From assembly GCA_002789915.1 (NCBI GenBank), contig PFUD01000111.1, positions 1-36,792 of the forward strand: a stretch of 36,792 nucleotides of DNA. The letters are read 5' to 3'. A program made the position numbers and the translations under genes. The stretch's first letter is position 1, and each line of letters begins with the position of its first letter. This DNA comes from Comamonadaceae bacterium CG_4_9_14_3_um_filter_60_33. Its GTDB lineage: Bacteria > Pseudomonadota > Gammaproteobacteria > Burkholderiales > Burkholderiaceae_C. Below are positions 1-8,467 of the stretch, piece after piece. The notes beneath the pieces are model-generated. The model saw only the letters and a program-made list of their open reading frames with translations. It did not search any database and was not told the DNA's origin.

Positions 1-797
1 TGCCAATTGCCGGCGCGCTGCCGCACGTGTTTTCGGCCTTTGCCCGCAAGCCGATTTATGGCTACAAGGCCCAGGTGTATTCCTTCTGGGCCATCGCCGG
101 CTTGGGCTTGGTGGTGTGGGCACACCACATGTTCACCAGTGGTATGTCGCTGGGCGGGCAAATCTACTTCATGTACATCACCATGGCGATTTCATTCCCG
201 CTGGCGGTGCTGTTCTTCTGCTGGATTGCCACCGTGTGGCAGGGTTCCATCTCATTTGAGACGCCGATGCTGTTCGCCCTGGGGTTCCTGGTGCTGTTCG
301 GCTGGGGTGGCTTGACCGGCCTGGCGCTGTCTGATGCGGCCGCTGACCCGCAGTACCACAACGCTTACTTTTTGGTGGCGCACTTCCACTACGCGTTCTA
401 TCCTTCGGCCGTGATGGGCGCCATGGCGGCCATCTACTATTGGCTACCCAAGTGGACTGGTCACATGCTCAACGAGACCATGGGCAAATGGCATTTCTGG
501 GTGACGGTGGTGGGTTTCAACCTGACCTTCATTCCGCAATTCTTTGTCGGCCTGGCGGGTATGCCGCGTCGCATTCCGGATTACCCGGTGATGTTTGCCG
601 AGTGGAACATGCTCTCAAGCATTGGGGCTTTCATTCTGGGCGCATCGCACCTGATTTTTGTCTATAACGTTTACAAAACCATCCAAGGTGGCGAAAAAGC
701 GGGCGACAAAGCGTGGGATGGTGCCGAAGGCCTGGAGTGGACGGTGCCATCGCCCGCGCCGTATCACACCTTTGAGACACCGCCGGTCATCAACTAA
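1..797 (+). CDS. ctaD: Cytochrome c oxidase subunit I, 3' part (partial)
   Basis: This is the C-terminal half of the catalytic subunit of the aa3-type oxidase, which reduces O2 at the heme a3-CuB centre in the inner membrane. The reading frame is open from the left edge (frame beginning at base 3), so the start lies outside the window. The visible part is strongly hydrophobic, with several membrane helices. The AHFHY motif is present: the His codons at 381-383 and 387-389 correspond to the family's ligands of heme a3 and heme a. The tail ends in a Pro-rich PSPAPYHTFETPPVIN, usual for beta-proteobacterial CtaD. The stop codon overlaps the ATG of the next gene by one base, indicating an operon with the assembly genes that follow. 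The family assignment is very secure; only the 5' truncation by the window edge limits it. Confidence 0.97.
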   Translation, partial: PIAGALPHVFSAFARKPIYGYKAQVYSFWAIAGLGLVVWAHHMFTSGMSLGGQIYFMYITMAISFPLAVLFFCWIATVWQGSISFETPMLFALGFLVLFGWGGLTGLALSDAAADPQYHNAYFLVAHFHYAFYPSAVMGAMAAIYYWLPKWTGHMLNETMGKWHFWVTVVGFNLTFIPQFFVGLAGMPRRIPDYPVMFAEWNMLSSIGAFILGASHLIFVYNVYKTIQGGEKAGDKAWDGAEGLEWTVPSPAPYHTFETPPVIN

Positions 798-964
798 TGC
801 CAACCAGCGAGTCTGTGATGAACGAGCCAAAGACGCAAAAACAAAGCTTTGATGCCGCCGAATGGGACAAGCGCAAACGCAATAACAAGCGCTTGGGTTA
901 CTTGTTTGGTGTTCTCGTGCTGCTGATCTTTTTGGGTTCCATATGGAAATATCGCCCGTTTTAA
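797..964 (+). CDS. Cytochrome oxidase small assembly protein, 55 aa
   Basis: This short gene has an ATG overlapping the ctaD stop (TAATG) and ends inside the start of ctaG. It encodes 55 residues: a polar, charged N-terminus (residues 1-33, rich in Lys, Arg, Asn and Glu), a single membrane helix at about residues 34-50 (YLFGVLVLLIFLGSIW) and a short KYRPF tail. Known context: Burkholderiales usually carry a small single-helix protein between ctaD and ctaG, annotated as a cytochrome oxidase small assembly protein. Size, topology and position match, but no catalytic or metal-binding residue is visible. Its 3' end overlaps ctaG by 22 bases in another frame, so translation of the two is probably coupled. 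The exact role in oxidase assembly is inferred from position only. Confidence 0.8.
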   Translation: MPTSESVMNEPKTQKQSFDAAEWDKRKRNNKRLGYLFGVLVLLIFLGSIWKYRPF

Positions 965-1518
965 CCGCCGCTCGAAATTCGGCAGAGCGCAAGCGCAACA
1001 ATTTGCGTTTGGCAGTCAAGCTCAGCTTTGTGGCCTTGTTTTTTGTCGGCTTTGGCTTTGCCATGGTGCCAATTTACGATGTGTTTTGCGCCGTTACGGG
1101 GCTCAATGGCCGAACCAATAAAACGGCTATCCTGCCCCCCAAAAACACGCAAGTTGACATGTCGCGCTCGGTCAAAGTCGAGTTTTTGAGCCATTCCATG
1201 CCCGGTGTCGCGCTGACATTCAAGCCTGAGCTGTTCTCCATCCGGATCCATCCGGGTGAAATATCGCAAATGAACTACACCATCACCAACACCACTGACA
1301 AAGTGTTTGTGGGTCAGGCCATTCCCAGTGTCACCCCGGCGGTGGCAGCCCAATACTTTGAAAAACTCGAATGCTTCTGCTTCAGCCAACAAACCTTTCA
1401 ACCCGGCGAGACCCGCACCATGCCAGTGGTCTTTGTGGTTAATCCGGAATTGGGCCGGGACTATGGCACTGTGACGCTCTCGTACACATTTTTTGAAGCC
1501 ATCCCCTCAAAAAGCTGA
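943..1518 (+). CDS. ctaG: Cytochrome c oxidase assembly protein CtaG/Cox11
   Basis: This is a membrane-anchored periplasmic copper chaperone that delivers Cu to the CuB site of CtaD. The 191-residue protein has a cytoplasmic N-terminus, one membrane helix (about residues 26-46, followed by MVPIYDVFC) and a beta-rich periplasmic domain. The CFCF motif, whose two Cys bind Cu(I) in the Cox11 family, is seen in the segment EKLECFCFSQQ, and the Cys in VFCAVTG near the helix is also conserved. Length is normal for bacterial Cox11. The chosen ATG overlaps the upstream 55-aa gene by 22 bases; it is the only reasonable start that keeps the full N-terminal tail. The gene sits between ctaD and ctaE in the same direction. 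Many relatives carry a DUF2970 gene between ctaG and ctaE (recalled, not checked); here only 15 bases separate them. Confidence 0.96.
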   Translation: MEISPVLTAARNSAERKRNNLRLAVKLSFVALFFVGFGFAMVPIYDVFCAVTGLNGRTNKTAILPPKNTQVDMSRSVKVEFLSHSMPGVALTFKPELFSIRIHPGEISQMNYTITNTTDKVFVGQAIPSVTPAVAAQYFEKLECFCFSQQTFQPGETRTMPVVFVVNPELGRDYGTVTLSYTFFEAIPSKS

Positions 1519-1533
1519 CCCTCAAGGAAAAAA

Positions 1534-2397
1534 ATGACACATGCAACCACACCCGCTGTGCGCGGCCACTATTTTGTTCCTGCTGCCAGCCATTACGCCA
1601 CCTTTTTGTCGGTTGGCATCTTCATGTTGGCACTGGGTTTTATCTTCAGAATCAACGGCATACCGCCGGGCATCTGGAGCATGCTGATCGGCGCTGCGCT
1701 GATCATCTATGTGATCGTGGGCTGGTTTGGCGAATTGATCAGTGAAAACCTGCGCGGTGCTTACACCCTGTGGGAAGACCGCTCCTACCGTATCGGCATG
1801 GTGTGGTTCATCTTCTCTGAAGTGATGTTTTTTGCGTGCTTCTTTGGCGCGCTGTATTACATTCGTCAGATTTCCCTGCCGGAATTGGGCGGCTATGAGG
1901 CAATGTTCACCCCCTATGAGGAGTTCACCAGCGTCTGGCCCAGCGCAGGCCCTCTGGGTGACGCCTTCACGCCAATGCACGCCTGGGGCATTCCTGCCAT
2001 CAACACCATGTTGCTGCTGACATCGGGTGCCACGCTCACCTGGGCGCACTGGGGCTTGATTAAAGGCAAGCAAAGTCAGCTCACGATGGGTTTGGTCATG
2101 ACCGTGGCGTTAGGCATGACCTTCATGAGCTTGCAGGTTTATGAATACGCCCACGCCTACGCCGAATTGGGCCTGACACTAGGTGCGGGCGTGTACGGCG
2201 CCACCTTCTATATCCTGACTGGTTTCCACGGCATGCACGTCACTTTGGGTACCATCATGCTCATCGTGATGTTGGGGCGCGGCATGAAAGGCCACTTCAC
2301 GGAGCACAACCACTTTGCCTTTGAAGCTGTGGCCTGGTACTGGCACTTTGTCGATGTGGTCTGGCTGATTCTGTTTGTCTTTGTTTACATTTTGTAG
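1534..2397 (+). CDS. ctaE: Cytochrome c oxidase subunit III
   Basis: This is subunit III of the aa3 oxidase, an integral membrane protein that stabilises turnover and proton uptake. Its 287 residues show seven hydrophobic segments. Family motifs are visible: LWEDRSYRIGMVWFIFSE in the middle, the GFHGMHVTLGT block with its conserved His residues, and the C-terminal AWYWHFVDVVWLILFVFVYIL. The HYFVPAASHY start is typical of the family in beta-proteobacteria. A purine-rich AAGGAAAAAA lies just before the ATG and serves as ribosome binding site. It is the last gene of the ctaD operon on this strand: a perfect hairpin follows within 10 bases of the stop and the next gene is convergent. Confidence 0.97.
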   Translation: MTHATTPAVRGHYFVPAASHYATFLSVGIFMLALGFIFRINGIPPGIWSMLIGAALIIYVIVGWFGELISENLRGAYTLWEDRSYRIGMVWFIFSEVMFFACFFGALYYIRQISLPELGGYEAMFTPYEEFTSVWPSAGPLGDAFTPMHAWGIPAINTMLLLTSGATLTWAHWGLIKGKQSQLTMGLVMTVALGMTFMSLQVYEYAHAYAELGLTLGAGVYGATFYILTGFHGMHVTLGTIMLIVMLGRGMKGHFTEHNHFAFEAVAWYWHFVDVVWLILFVFVYIL

Positions 2398-2404
2398 GGC
2401 CTAC

Positions 2405-2424
2405 AAGCCCGCTGACGCGGGCTT
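2405..2424. terminator. Hairpin between convergent ctaE and small membrane gene
   Basis: Perfect 8-bp inverted repeat AAGCCCGC / GCGGGCTT with a 4-base TGAC loop, placed between the ctaE stop and the end of the convergent gene on the other strand. The AA and TT ends make it suitable in both directions, although no long T-tract follows. It probably works as a bidirectional terminator. Confidence 0.75.
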
Positions 2425-2430
2425 CCGGCA

Positions 2431-2637
2431 TCAACCCCGGCCTGGAATCAAGCCAAAATAAAAGCTGGCCACCAGCGCGATAAACAGGCCGATCGACAAG
2501 CTGATGCGCACGGTCAGGGCTTGCACCACCCTTGCTTTTTTACTCGGATCGTCGGTTTTAAACAGCAGGGCAAGCGCACTGAATAGGCTCACCAGAATCA
2601 GTGCCAAGGTCGCCAGAATTAAAATTTTCGCCAGCAT
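2431..2637 (-). CDS. Twin-helix small membrane protein, 68 aa (DUF2909-like)
   Basis: This is a 68-residue protein made of two membrane helices (about residues 3-27 and 46-64) joined by a charged loop, KTDDPSKKARVV. The family (twin transmembrane protein, DUF2909) is found next to SURF1 in oxidase loci of Burkholderiales and other proteobacteria; its biochemical role is unknown to me. The gene runs opposite to its neighbours, convergent with ctaE and divergent from SURF1. A much longer open frame continues upstream of this ATG, but that extension lies antisense inside SURF1 and has no membrane or domain features, so I place the start at the Met before LAKILILATL. Position and topology suggest an accessory role in oxidase biogenesis, which is inference. 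Confidence 0.8.
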   Translation of the reverse strand: MLAKILILATLALILVSLFSALALLFKTDDPSKKARVVQALTVRISLSIGLFIALVASFYFGLIPGRG

Positions 2638-2688
2638 CGCAGTCTCACTTGATAGTTTGACTGCATTATGCTGTTTTACCATCGACCC

Positions 2689-3408
2689 ATGCCACAGAAA
2701 CGTTTTCAAATTCGCTTGATCCCCACCTTGGCCATGCTGCTCTGCCTGGCGATGTTCACTTACCTTGGACTTTGGCAAAGCGGCAAGGGCGATCGTTTGG
2801 CCCAAGAGCTCGCCCAGCGCGCCGAGCGCAGCCAGTTGGGGCCGACCGTCGTGACCGGGCAATTGCTCGACGCCCAAACTGCGCAGGATGCGCCTTTCAC
2901 GGTGGTAGGTACCTATGACGTCGAGCATCAGATTTTTTTGGACAACCGCCAGGAAAATGACCAGCCTGGCGTTCACGTCATCACCCCGCTGAAGATTGAA
3001 GGCAGCGAGACGCGGATTCTGATCAATCGCGGCTGGGTCGGCTGGACCTTGGGCCGCACGGTGTTGCCAGTGGTGGCCACGCCCGAGGGGCGGGTGACGA
3101 TTACTGGCATCGCCAACGTGCCCTCCACCAAAAGGTTTTTCCTGATGCCCGATCACCCTGAGGCACAGGCCAAGCTCTGGTCCCGCATTGATGTGGCGCG
3201 TTTTGCGCAGCAGATCGGCCATCCTTTACAGCCGGTGGTGTTGCAGCAGACCGGTGGCGATGCGCCTGATACCCTGGTGCGCCATTGGGCGCCGCCCGAA
3301 GACCGCGTGGGCATGCACCGCGGCTACGCTTTCCAATGGTTTGGCATGGCCGCTGCCTTGCTGCTGTTTTACGGCTTTGCCATGTTTCGAAAAGGGGGCG
3401 CTGCATGA
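2689..3408 (+). CDS. SURF1 family cytochrome oxidase biogenesis protein
   Basis: SURF1 proteins help insert heme a into subunit I. The protein has an N-terminal membrane helix (RLIPTLAMLLCLAMFTYLGLWQ), the periplasmic SURF1 domain and a second helix near the C-terminus (GYAFQWFGMAAALLLFYGF). Family hallmarks seen are LGLWQ at the first helix end, FLDNRQENDQPGVHVITPL and LINRGWVGW in the middle, and GYAFQWFGMA before the last helix. A start 7 codons upstream (2668) is possible; neither site has a clear Shine-Dalgarno. I prefer 2689, which gives MPQKRFQIRLIPTLA, the usual pattern of short basic tail then helix. Its stop overlaps the next start (ATGA), so it is translationally coupled to the Sco-like gene and to ctaA and ctaB beyond. 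Confidence 0.93.
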   Translation: MPQKRFQIRLIPTLAMLLCLAMFTYLGLWQSGKGDRLAQELAQRAERSQLGPTVVTGQLLDAQTAQDAPFTVVGTYDVEHQIFLDNRQENDQPGVHVITPLKIEGSETRILINRGWVGWTLGRTVLPVVATPEGRVTITGIANVPSTKRFFLMPDHPEAQAKLWSRIDVARFAQQIGHPLQPVVLQQTGGDAPDTLVRHWAPPEDRVGMHRGYAFQWFGMAAALLLFYGFAMFRKGGAA

Positions 3409-4082
3409 GCAGACCGCAGTCCGATGAAGCGCTGGGGCTGGTTGTGCATACCCTGCCCACGCCCGGCGCTTCGGCCCGGTCGGCGGTGAGCGGACGCCTG
3501 AAGCTGCTGGCGGTTTTGCTGGCATGTTCGCTGCCGGTGCTGGTGGCTTATTTTGTGTTTTACGTGGTGCGCCCACACGGCGAGGCCAGTTTTGGCGAGT
3601 TGGTCACACCGGTGCGACCGGTGCCCGAGGCGCCAGGCTACGACCTTGATGGGACAAAAGTGGCTTTATCTTCGCTCAAGGCGCAATGGCTGCTTGTCAA
3701 GGTGGACGGTGGTGCCTGCGTCAAGGACTGCCAGAAGCAGCTCACGGTCTTGCGCCAGTTCCGTCTGATGCTGGGCAAGGACATGGGCCGCATAGACTGG
3801 CTTTGGCTGATCAATGACCGGGCGCCGGTGTCACCCACGCTGGCAGCCGGCTTGAAGCACGACGATGCCACCGTATTGCGCGTCGACGCCGACACGCTGG
3901 TCGCGTGGTTGCCCGCGCCCGCCGGCAAAGCGCAGCAAGACTTTATTTATGTGGTGGACCCGATGGGCAACACCATGATGCGCTTCCCCGCCAGGCTCGA
4001 CAGCGCAGCCGCTGCCAAGGCCAAGCGCGACCTGGAGCATTTGCTGCGCGCTTCGCTCACATGGGACTCCCCTGGGCGCTAA
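3405..4082 (+). CDS. Membrane-anchored Sco-like thioredoxin-fold protein of unknown role
   Basis: This 225-residue protein overlaps SURF1 by an ATGA junction and precedes heme A synthase. It has a short cytoplasmic tail, one helix at about residues 33-55 and a periplasmic domain. In that domain the order of features resembles Sco/thioredoxin proteins: a strand WLLVKVDGGAC, a C-x3-C pair (Cys105, Cys109, in GGACVKDCQKQL), a helix, a strand IDWLWLINDRAP and a late IYVVDPMGN segment like the Sco DPxG motif. The CxxxC spacing equals the Sco copper motif, but the Pro after it is absent and the conserved His before the DPxG strand is replaced by a Gln-Asp sequence. A role in CuA/CuB metallation or thiol control of the oxidase is plausible from motif and position but unproven. 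The family is often annotated only as hypothetical. Confidence 0.85.
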   Translation: MSRPQSDEALGLVVHTLPTPGASARSAVSGRLKLLAVLLACSLPVLVAYFVFYVVRPHGEASFGELVTPVRPVPEAPGYDLDGTKVALSSLKAQWLLVKVDGGACVKDCQKQLTVLRQFRLMLGKDMGRIDWLWLINDRAPVSPTLAAGLKHDDATVLRVDADTLVAWLPAPAGKAQQDFIYVVDPMGNTMMRFPARLDSAAAAKAKRDLEHLLRASLTWDSPGR

Positions 4083-4105
4083 AGCACGGCATCAAGCAGC
4101 ACTTC

Positions 4106-5302
4106 ATGAATGCACAACCCCTCTACGACCTGACGCCGCTGGCCAGCCTGCTGGGCCTGGGTGCGCTGCTGGCGCTTGGGCCGTTGGCGTGGGTTTATTG
4201 GCGCCAGCGCCGCAACGCACCGCTACAGCGGCTGCAGGCCTTGCGTTTATTCACCCTGTTCCTTACCTTTGACCTGATCTTGTTTGGCGCCTTTACCCGG
4301 CTCACCGACTCAGGCTTGGGCTGCCCGGACTGGCCAGGTTGCTACGGTAACACCTCGCCGCTGGGAGCACATCACGCCATCAGCGCGGCGCAGGACGCCA
4401 TGCCCACCGGCCCGGTGACGCAGGCCAAAGCCTGGATCGAGATGATCCACCGTTACCTGGCCACGGCGGTCGGCGCCTTGATCATAGTGATGGCAGCGGC
4501 GAGCTGGCTGCGCTGGCGCGCCCGTTCGCGTGCCTGGCAAGTGCAGAAGCCGGCCGAAATGTCGCCCTGGCTGGCCACGTTTACCTTGTTCTGGGTTGGC
4601 TTGCAGGGCGCGTTCGGTGCCTGGACTGTCACCCTCAAGCTGTTTCCGGCCATCGTCACGCTGCATCTGGCGGGTGCGCTGGTGCTGCTCGCACTGCTCG
4701 GCGTGCAGGTAGTGCGAGGCAGTACATCTACGGTGCCACTGCCTATGTCATTGGCCATGCGGCGCTGGCTGACACTGGTCTTTGTCTTGCTGGCATTGCA
4801 AATTTTGCTGGGTGGCTGGGTCAGTACCAATTACGCGGTGCTGGCATGCAGCGATTTTCCGCAGTGCCAGAACCTCTGGTGGCCCGAAATGAATTTCCAG
4901 CAGGGTTTTGAAATTTGGCGCCACTTGGGCGTGACGGGCACCGGTGAGCCCATCAGCTTTGCCGCGCTGACGGCCATTCACTACGTGCACCGGCTGATGG
5001 CCTATCTGGTTTTGACGCTGTTGGCAGTGTTGGCCTGGCAGTTGAACCGCCTCGCCGCGTGGCGCGCCCACAGCCGCGTGCTGGCGGCGCTGGTGGGCCT
5101 GCAACTGGCCACCGGCTTGAGCAACGTGGTGCTTGACTGGCCGCTGCTGGCGGCGCTGCTGCACACCGGGGGTTCAGCTGCGTTGGTGTTGACGCTGACC
5201 TGGATCGCGGCCAGCGTGGCGCCCATCACCAAGGCAACTGTGCCTGCCGCGCTGCGCGCCTTGGCCATGCCAGCGCAGACTAACGCTGGAGGTCTGGTGT
5301 GA
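4106..5302 (+). CDS. ctaA: Heme A synthase CtaA/Cox15
   Basis: This enzyme oxidises the C8 methyl of heme O to a formyl group, producing heme A for the aa3 oxidase. The 398-residue protein has eight predicted membrane helices in two similar four-helix halves. Motifs seen: [23 protein letters not shown] near the start, in two adjoining parts, with the conserved Cys pair; EMIHRYLA with a heme-ligand His; [24 protein letters not shown] in the second half; and [12 protein letters not shown] with further His. The open frame extends upstream but covers the previous gene's 3' end, so the start is put at the ATG before [12 protein letters not shown]. The stop overlaps the GTG start of ctaB (GTGA). 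It works directly after CtaB in the pathway. Confidence 0.95.
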   Translation: MNAQPLYDLTPLASLLGLGALLALGPLAWVYWRQRRNAPLQRLQALRLFTLFLTFDLILFGAFTRLTDSGLGCPDWPGCYGNTSPLGAHHAISAAQDAMPTGPVTQAKAWIEMIHRYLATAVGALIIVMAAASWLRWRARSRAWQVQKPAEMSPWLATFTLFWVGLQGAFGAWTVTLKLFPAIVTLHLAGALVLLALLGVQVVRGSTSTVPLPMSLAMRRWLTLVFVLLALQILLGGWVSTNYAVLACSDFPQCQNLWWPEMNFQQGFEIWRHLGVTGTGEPISFAALTAIHYVHRLMAYLVLTLLAVLAWQLNRLAAWRAHSRVLAALVGLQLATGLSNVVLDWPLLAALLHTGGSAALVLTLTWIAASVAPITKATVPAALRALAMPAQTNAGGLV

Positions 5303-6192
5303 GCACCCTGGCCCGAACCTCGGTCATGTCGGTGTTTGCGCAGTATTACGCGCTGACCAAGCCGCGCGTGATTCAATTGATTGTCTTTTGCGCCCTGATC
5401 GGCATGGTGCTGGCGGTGCCCGGCGTGCCGTCGTGGCGCGAGGTGGGCGTTGCCGCCATCGCCTGCCTGGGCATCTGGCTGGTGGCGGGGGCTGCGGCAG
5501 CCTTCAACTGCATCATCGAAAAAACCATCGATGCCAAGATGAAGCGTACCGCCTGGCGCCCCACCGCCCGGGGCGAGTTGGGCGACCGGCAAACGCTGTT
5601 GTTTTCAGCCACGCTGTGTGCTACAGGCTCGGGCCTGCTGTACTTCGCGGTGAACCCGCTCACCATGTGGCTCACTTTTGCCACCTTCATTGGCTATGCG
5701 GTTATTTACACCGTGATTTTGAAGCCGCTGACGCCGCAAAACATCGTGATCGGCGGGGCCTCTGGCGCCATGCCGCCAGTGCTGGGCTGGGCCGCCATGG
5801 CCGGCAACGTTGGGCCGGAGGCGCTGATTCTTTTTTTGATCATATTCCTGTGGACGCCGCCGCATTTTTGGGCGCTGGCGCTGTACCGGGTAGAAGACTA
5901 CCGCAAGTCCGGCCTGCCCATGCTGCCGGTCACGCATGGCAACGAATTCACCCAGTTGATGGTCTTGCTCTACACCTTTATTCTGCTGGCCGCCTGTTTG
6001 CTGCCGTTCATCTACGGCATGAGTTCCTGGCTGTACCTGGCGGCTGCGGTGCTGCTCAACGCCGGATTTATCCTGCATGCCTACTGGCTGTGGCGTGACT
6101 ACTCTGACCTGCTGGCACGCAAAACCTTCCGCTTTTCGCTCATCCATTTGAGCCTATTGTTTGCTGCGCTGCTGATCGACCACTACCTGTGA
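5299..6192 (+). CDS. ctaB: Heme O synthase (protoheme IX farnesyltransferase) CtaB/Cox10
   Basis: This enzyme transfers a farnesyl group to heme B to make heme O, the substrate of CtaA. The 297-residue protein is a UbiA-type membrane prenyltransferase with about eight or nine helices. The first Asp-rich-type motif is seen as [20 protein letters not shown] with the conserved Asn and Asp, and the second as [18 protein letters not shown], followed by the [10 protein letters not shown] signature. The start is a GTG overlapping the ctaA stop, with a GGAGG Shine-Dalgarno at 5288-5292, six bases before it. The protein opens with a short tail then [12 protein letters not shown], normal for the family. 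No break or missing motif. Confidence 0.96.
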   Translation: MSTLARTSVMSVFAQYYALTKPRVIQLIVFCALIGMVLAVPGVPSWREVGVAAIACLGIWLVAGAAAAFNCIIEKTIDAKMKRTAWRPTARGELGDRQTLLFSATLCATGSGLLYFAVNPLTMWLTFATFIGYAVIYTVILKPLTPQNIVIGGASGAMPPVLGWAAMAGNVGPEALILFLIIFLWTPPHFWALALYRVEDYRKSGLPMLPVTHGNEFTQLMVLLYTFILLAACLLPFIYGMSSWLYLAAAVLLNAGFILHAYWLWRDYSDLLARKTFRFSLIHLSLLFAALLIDHYL

Positions 6193-6268
6193 CGGTCATG
6201 GGTTAGCTGAACCATTCGCTCATGCGCGTGCTCATCAGTGTGCTGTGGCCCGGTTTATCATCGACCGT

Positions 6269-6880
6269 ATGAACAAACGAACCGCACTCAAATCACTGGC
6301 AGCTTGCGTTATGCTGGCAGGCGTGCCGAGCCTTTTTATGGCTTGCTCGCCAAACGCCCCCCAATTCACCGCCATCGACATCACCGGCGCCGACTACGCC
6401 AAGGGCTTTGCCCTCATTGACCACAACGGGCAGGCGCGCACGCTCAAGGACTTCCAGGGCAAAATTGTCATGATGTTCTTTGGCTACACCCAGTGCCCAG
6501 ACGTCTGCCCGACCTCAATGGCCGAGATGGCCGAAATCAAGCGACTGCTGGGCAAGGATGGCGATCGTGTCCAGTGCATTTTCGTCACCGTCGACCCCGA
6601 GCGTGACAAGCCCGAGATGCTCAAGGAATACATGGCCGCTTTCGACCCCACGTTTCTAGCGATGGTGCCCACGCCGGAGCAACTCGCCCCGCTGGCCAAG
6701 GACTACAAGGTCTATTACAAAAAAGTGGATGGCCCCACACCCACCAGCTACACCATGGACCACACGGCAGGCAGCTATGTCTATGACACCAGCGGCAAGC
6801 TGCGCCTGTTCACGCGCTACGGCACCAAGCCCGAGTTGACGGCAGCGGACCTCAAGCAATTGTTTGCTCAAGCGTCCTAG
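6269..6880 (+). CDS. Sco-family copper chaperone (Sco1/SenC/PrrC)
   Basis: This membrane-anchored periplasmic protein is needed for CuA-site assembly in cytochrome oxidase. The 203-residue protein has a hydrophobic N-terminus ending in LFMAC (Cys26), a possible but imperfect lipobox, so either a lipoprotein or a signal anchor. The thioredoxin-fold domain carries the CxxxCP copper motif (Cys76, Cys80, in QCPDVCPTSMAEM) and the conserved His165 in MDHTAGSYVYD, so all three copper ligands are present. A GTG start 8 codons upstream is possible, but the Met before NKRTALKSL gives a proper signal sequence. The gene ends the oxidase assembly block; 76 bases separate it from ctaB, so it may have its own promoter. 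It contrasts with the Sco-like protein at 3405, which lacks the His. Confidence 0.93.
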   Translation: MNKRTALKSLAACVMLAGVPSLFMACSPNAPQFTAIDITGADYAKGFALIDHNGQARTLKDFQGKIVMMFFGYTQCPDVCPTSMAEMAEIKRLLGKDGDRVQCIFVTVDPERDKPEMLKEYMAAFDPTFLAMVPTPEQLAPLAKDYKVYYKKVDGPTPTSYTMDHTAGSYVYDTSGKLRLFTRYGTKPELTAADLKQLFAQAS

Positions 6881-6912
6881 CCGCGCCTGAGTCGCCCGGC
6901 TAATATGCGGGC

Positions 6913-8361
6913 ATGACAACGACTTCGCTGGCGCTCCTGCTGCAGTTGGCACAGGTGATTGCGCCGATTCTCTACCTGGCCTGCGCCTTGGCGGTGACGG
7001 TGCATGCGCTGCTCAACAAACGAGAAGTGCACACGGCCATTGGCTGGATCGCGCTGGCTTGGCTGACGCCGCTGCTGGGTGCTTTGCTGTACCTGATGTT
7101 TGGTGTGAACCGAATCAAGCGCGCCGGGGTGGCGCTGGGGCTCAAAGACCGCTGGCATGGCGCGGGCCACCACGCGCAGGCTGCCCTGCAAGCCGATGCC
7201 CCCTGGATGCCTGAGCGCGCAGGCGTCAACCAGCTCACAGGCGGCATCTCCGACCGCAACTTGCTGGCCGGCAACGCGGTGACGCCGCTGGTTCAAGGCG
7301 ACGAAGCCTTCCCGGCCATGCTCGCCGCGATTGACGGCGCGCGCTACTCAGTGACGCTGTTGAGCTACATTTTTAATAATGATGCGGCCGGGCGCCCTTT
7401 TTTGGCGGCATTACAGCGGGCCATGCAGCGCGGCGTGCAGGTGCGGGTGCTCATCGACGCCGTCGGCGCGCGCTACAGTCGCGTCAGTATGGTGAAAAAA
7501 CTGCGCCGAGCTGGGGTGCCGGTGGCGGCCTTTTTGCCGCCGCGCCTGACCCGCTTGCTGGCGCAGGCCAACTTACGCAACCACCGCAAGATCATGGTGG
7601 TTGACGGCGCTCTCGGCTTCACCGGCGGCATGAACATCAGTGCCAGCCATTGGTTGTCAAAGCAGCCGCCGAAAGCTTTTCAGTGCCTACATTTTGCGGT
7701 GCGAGGCCCGGTGGTGACCGACCTGCAACGTACCTTTGCCATCGACTGGGGCTTTACCACCGGCGAGAGCCTGCAAGGCAGCCCGTGGTTTACCGACAAC
7801 GCGCCGTGCGGGCCGGTGCTGGCACGCGGCGTCTCTGACGGCCCGGATGCCGACATCGACCGCATGCGCCTGGTGATGTTGGGTGCGCTGGCCACGGCGC
7901 GCCAGCGGGTGCGCATCATCACGCCGTATTTTTTGCCCGACAACGTGCTGCTCACCACACTGCAGGTGACGGCCTTGCGCGGTGTCGTGGTGGACATCGT
8001 GCTGCCCGGGCGCAGCAACCTGCCCTTGTTTGACTGGGCCATGCGGCCGCAGTTCGCCGACCTGGTCGCCAGTGGCTGCCGGGTGCACCTGACCGGTCCG
8101 GCGTTCGACCACACCAAACTGTTTCTGGTGGACGACGACTGGTCGCTGATTGGCTCCACCAACTGGGATGCGCGCAGTCTGCGCCTGAATTTTGAATACA
8201 ACCTTGAATGCCATGATGCACAACTGGTGCGGCAACTTGACGCGCTGGTTGATGTGCGCATCGAGCGCGCGCACCGGCTTACTGCGGCCGAACTTGCCAA
8301 ACAGTCTTTGCCTGGGCGGCTGCGTGACCGGTTGGTCTGGCTGTTGTCGCCCTATTTGTAG
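6913..8361 (+). CDS. Cardiolipin synthase-type phospholipase D family enzyme
   Basis: The protein (482 aa) has two N-terminal membrane helices followed by two phospholipase D domains, the layout of bacterial cardiolipin synthases, which condense two phosphatidylglycerols into cardiolipin and glycerol. The first HKD motif is NHRKIMVVDG followed by FTGGMNIS; the second is FDHTKLFLVDD followed by GSTNWDARS. Both have the His, Lys and Asp in place, so the enzyme should be active. Length is normal for ClsA (about 480). The start 32 bases after the Sco gene gives MTTTSLALLLQLAQVIAPILYL. The neighbours do not suggest a special substrate. I am sure of the PLD superfamily and fairly sure of cardiolipin synthase rather than another PLD enzyme. 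Confidence 0.92.
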   Translation: MTTTSLALLLQLAQVIAPILYLACALAVTVHALLNKREVHTAIGWIALAWLTPLLGALLYLMFGVNRIKRAGVALGLKDRWHGAGHHAQAALQADAPWMPERAGVNQLTGGISDRNLLAGNAVTPLVQGDEAFPAMLAAIDGARYSVTLLSYIFNNDAAGRPFLAALQRAMQRGVQVRVLIDAVGARYSRVSMVKKLRRAGVPVAAFLPPRLTRLLAQANLRNHRKIMVVDGALGFTGGMNISASHWLSKQPPKAFQCLHFAVRGPVVTDLQRTFAIDWGFTTGESLQGSPWFTDNAPCGPVLARGVSDGPDADIDRMRLVMLGALATARQRVRIITPYFLPDNVLLTTLQVTALRGVVVDIVLPGRSNLPLFDWAMRPQFADLVASGCRVHLTGPAFDHTKLFLVDDDWSLIGSTNWDARSLRLNFEYNLECHDAQLVRQLDALVDVRIERAHRLTAAELAKQSLPGRLRDRLVWLLSPYL

Positions 8362-8467
8362 TGCACCTGCGCATCAAGCGTGCTGTATGTGCGCTTCACC
8401 ACAGAAGGTCCGGTTCCCGAGGGATAGGCTTGAACTGTCACCTCGATAACAAAGAAAGGACTCTCCC

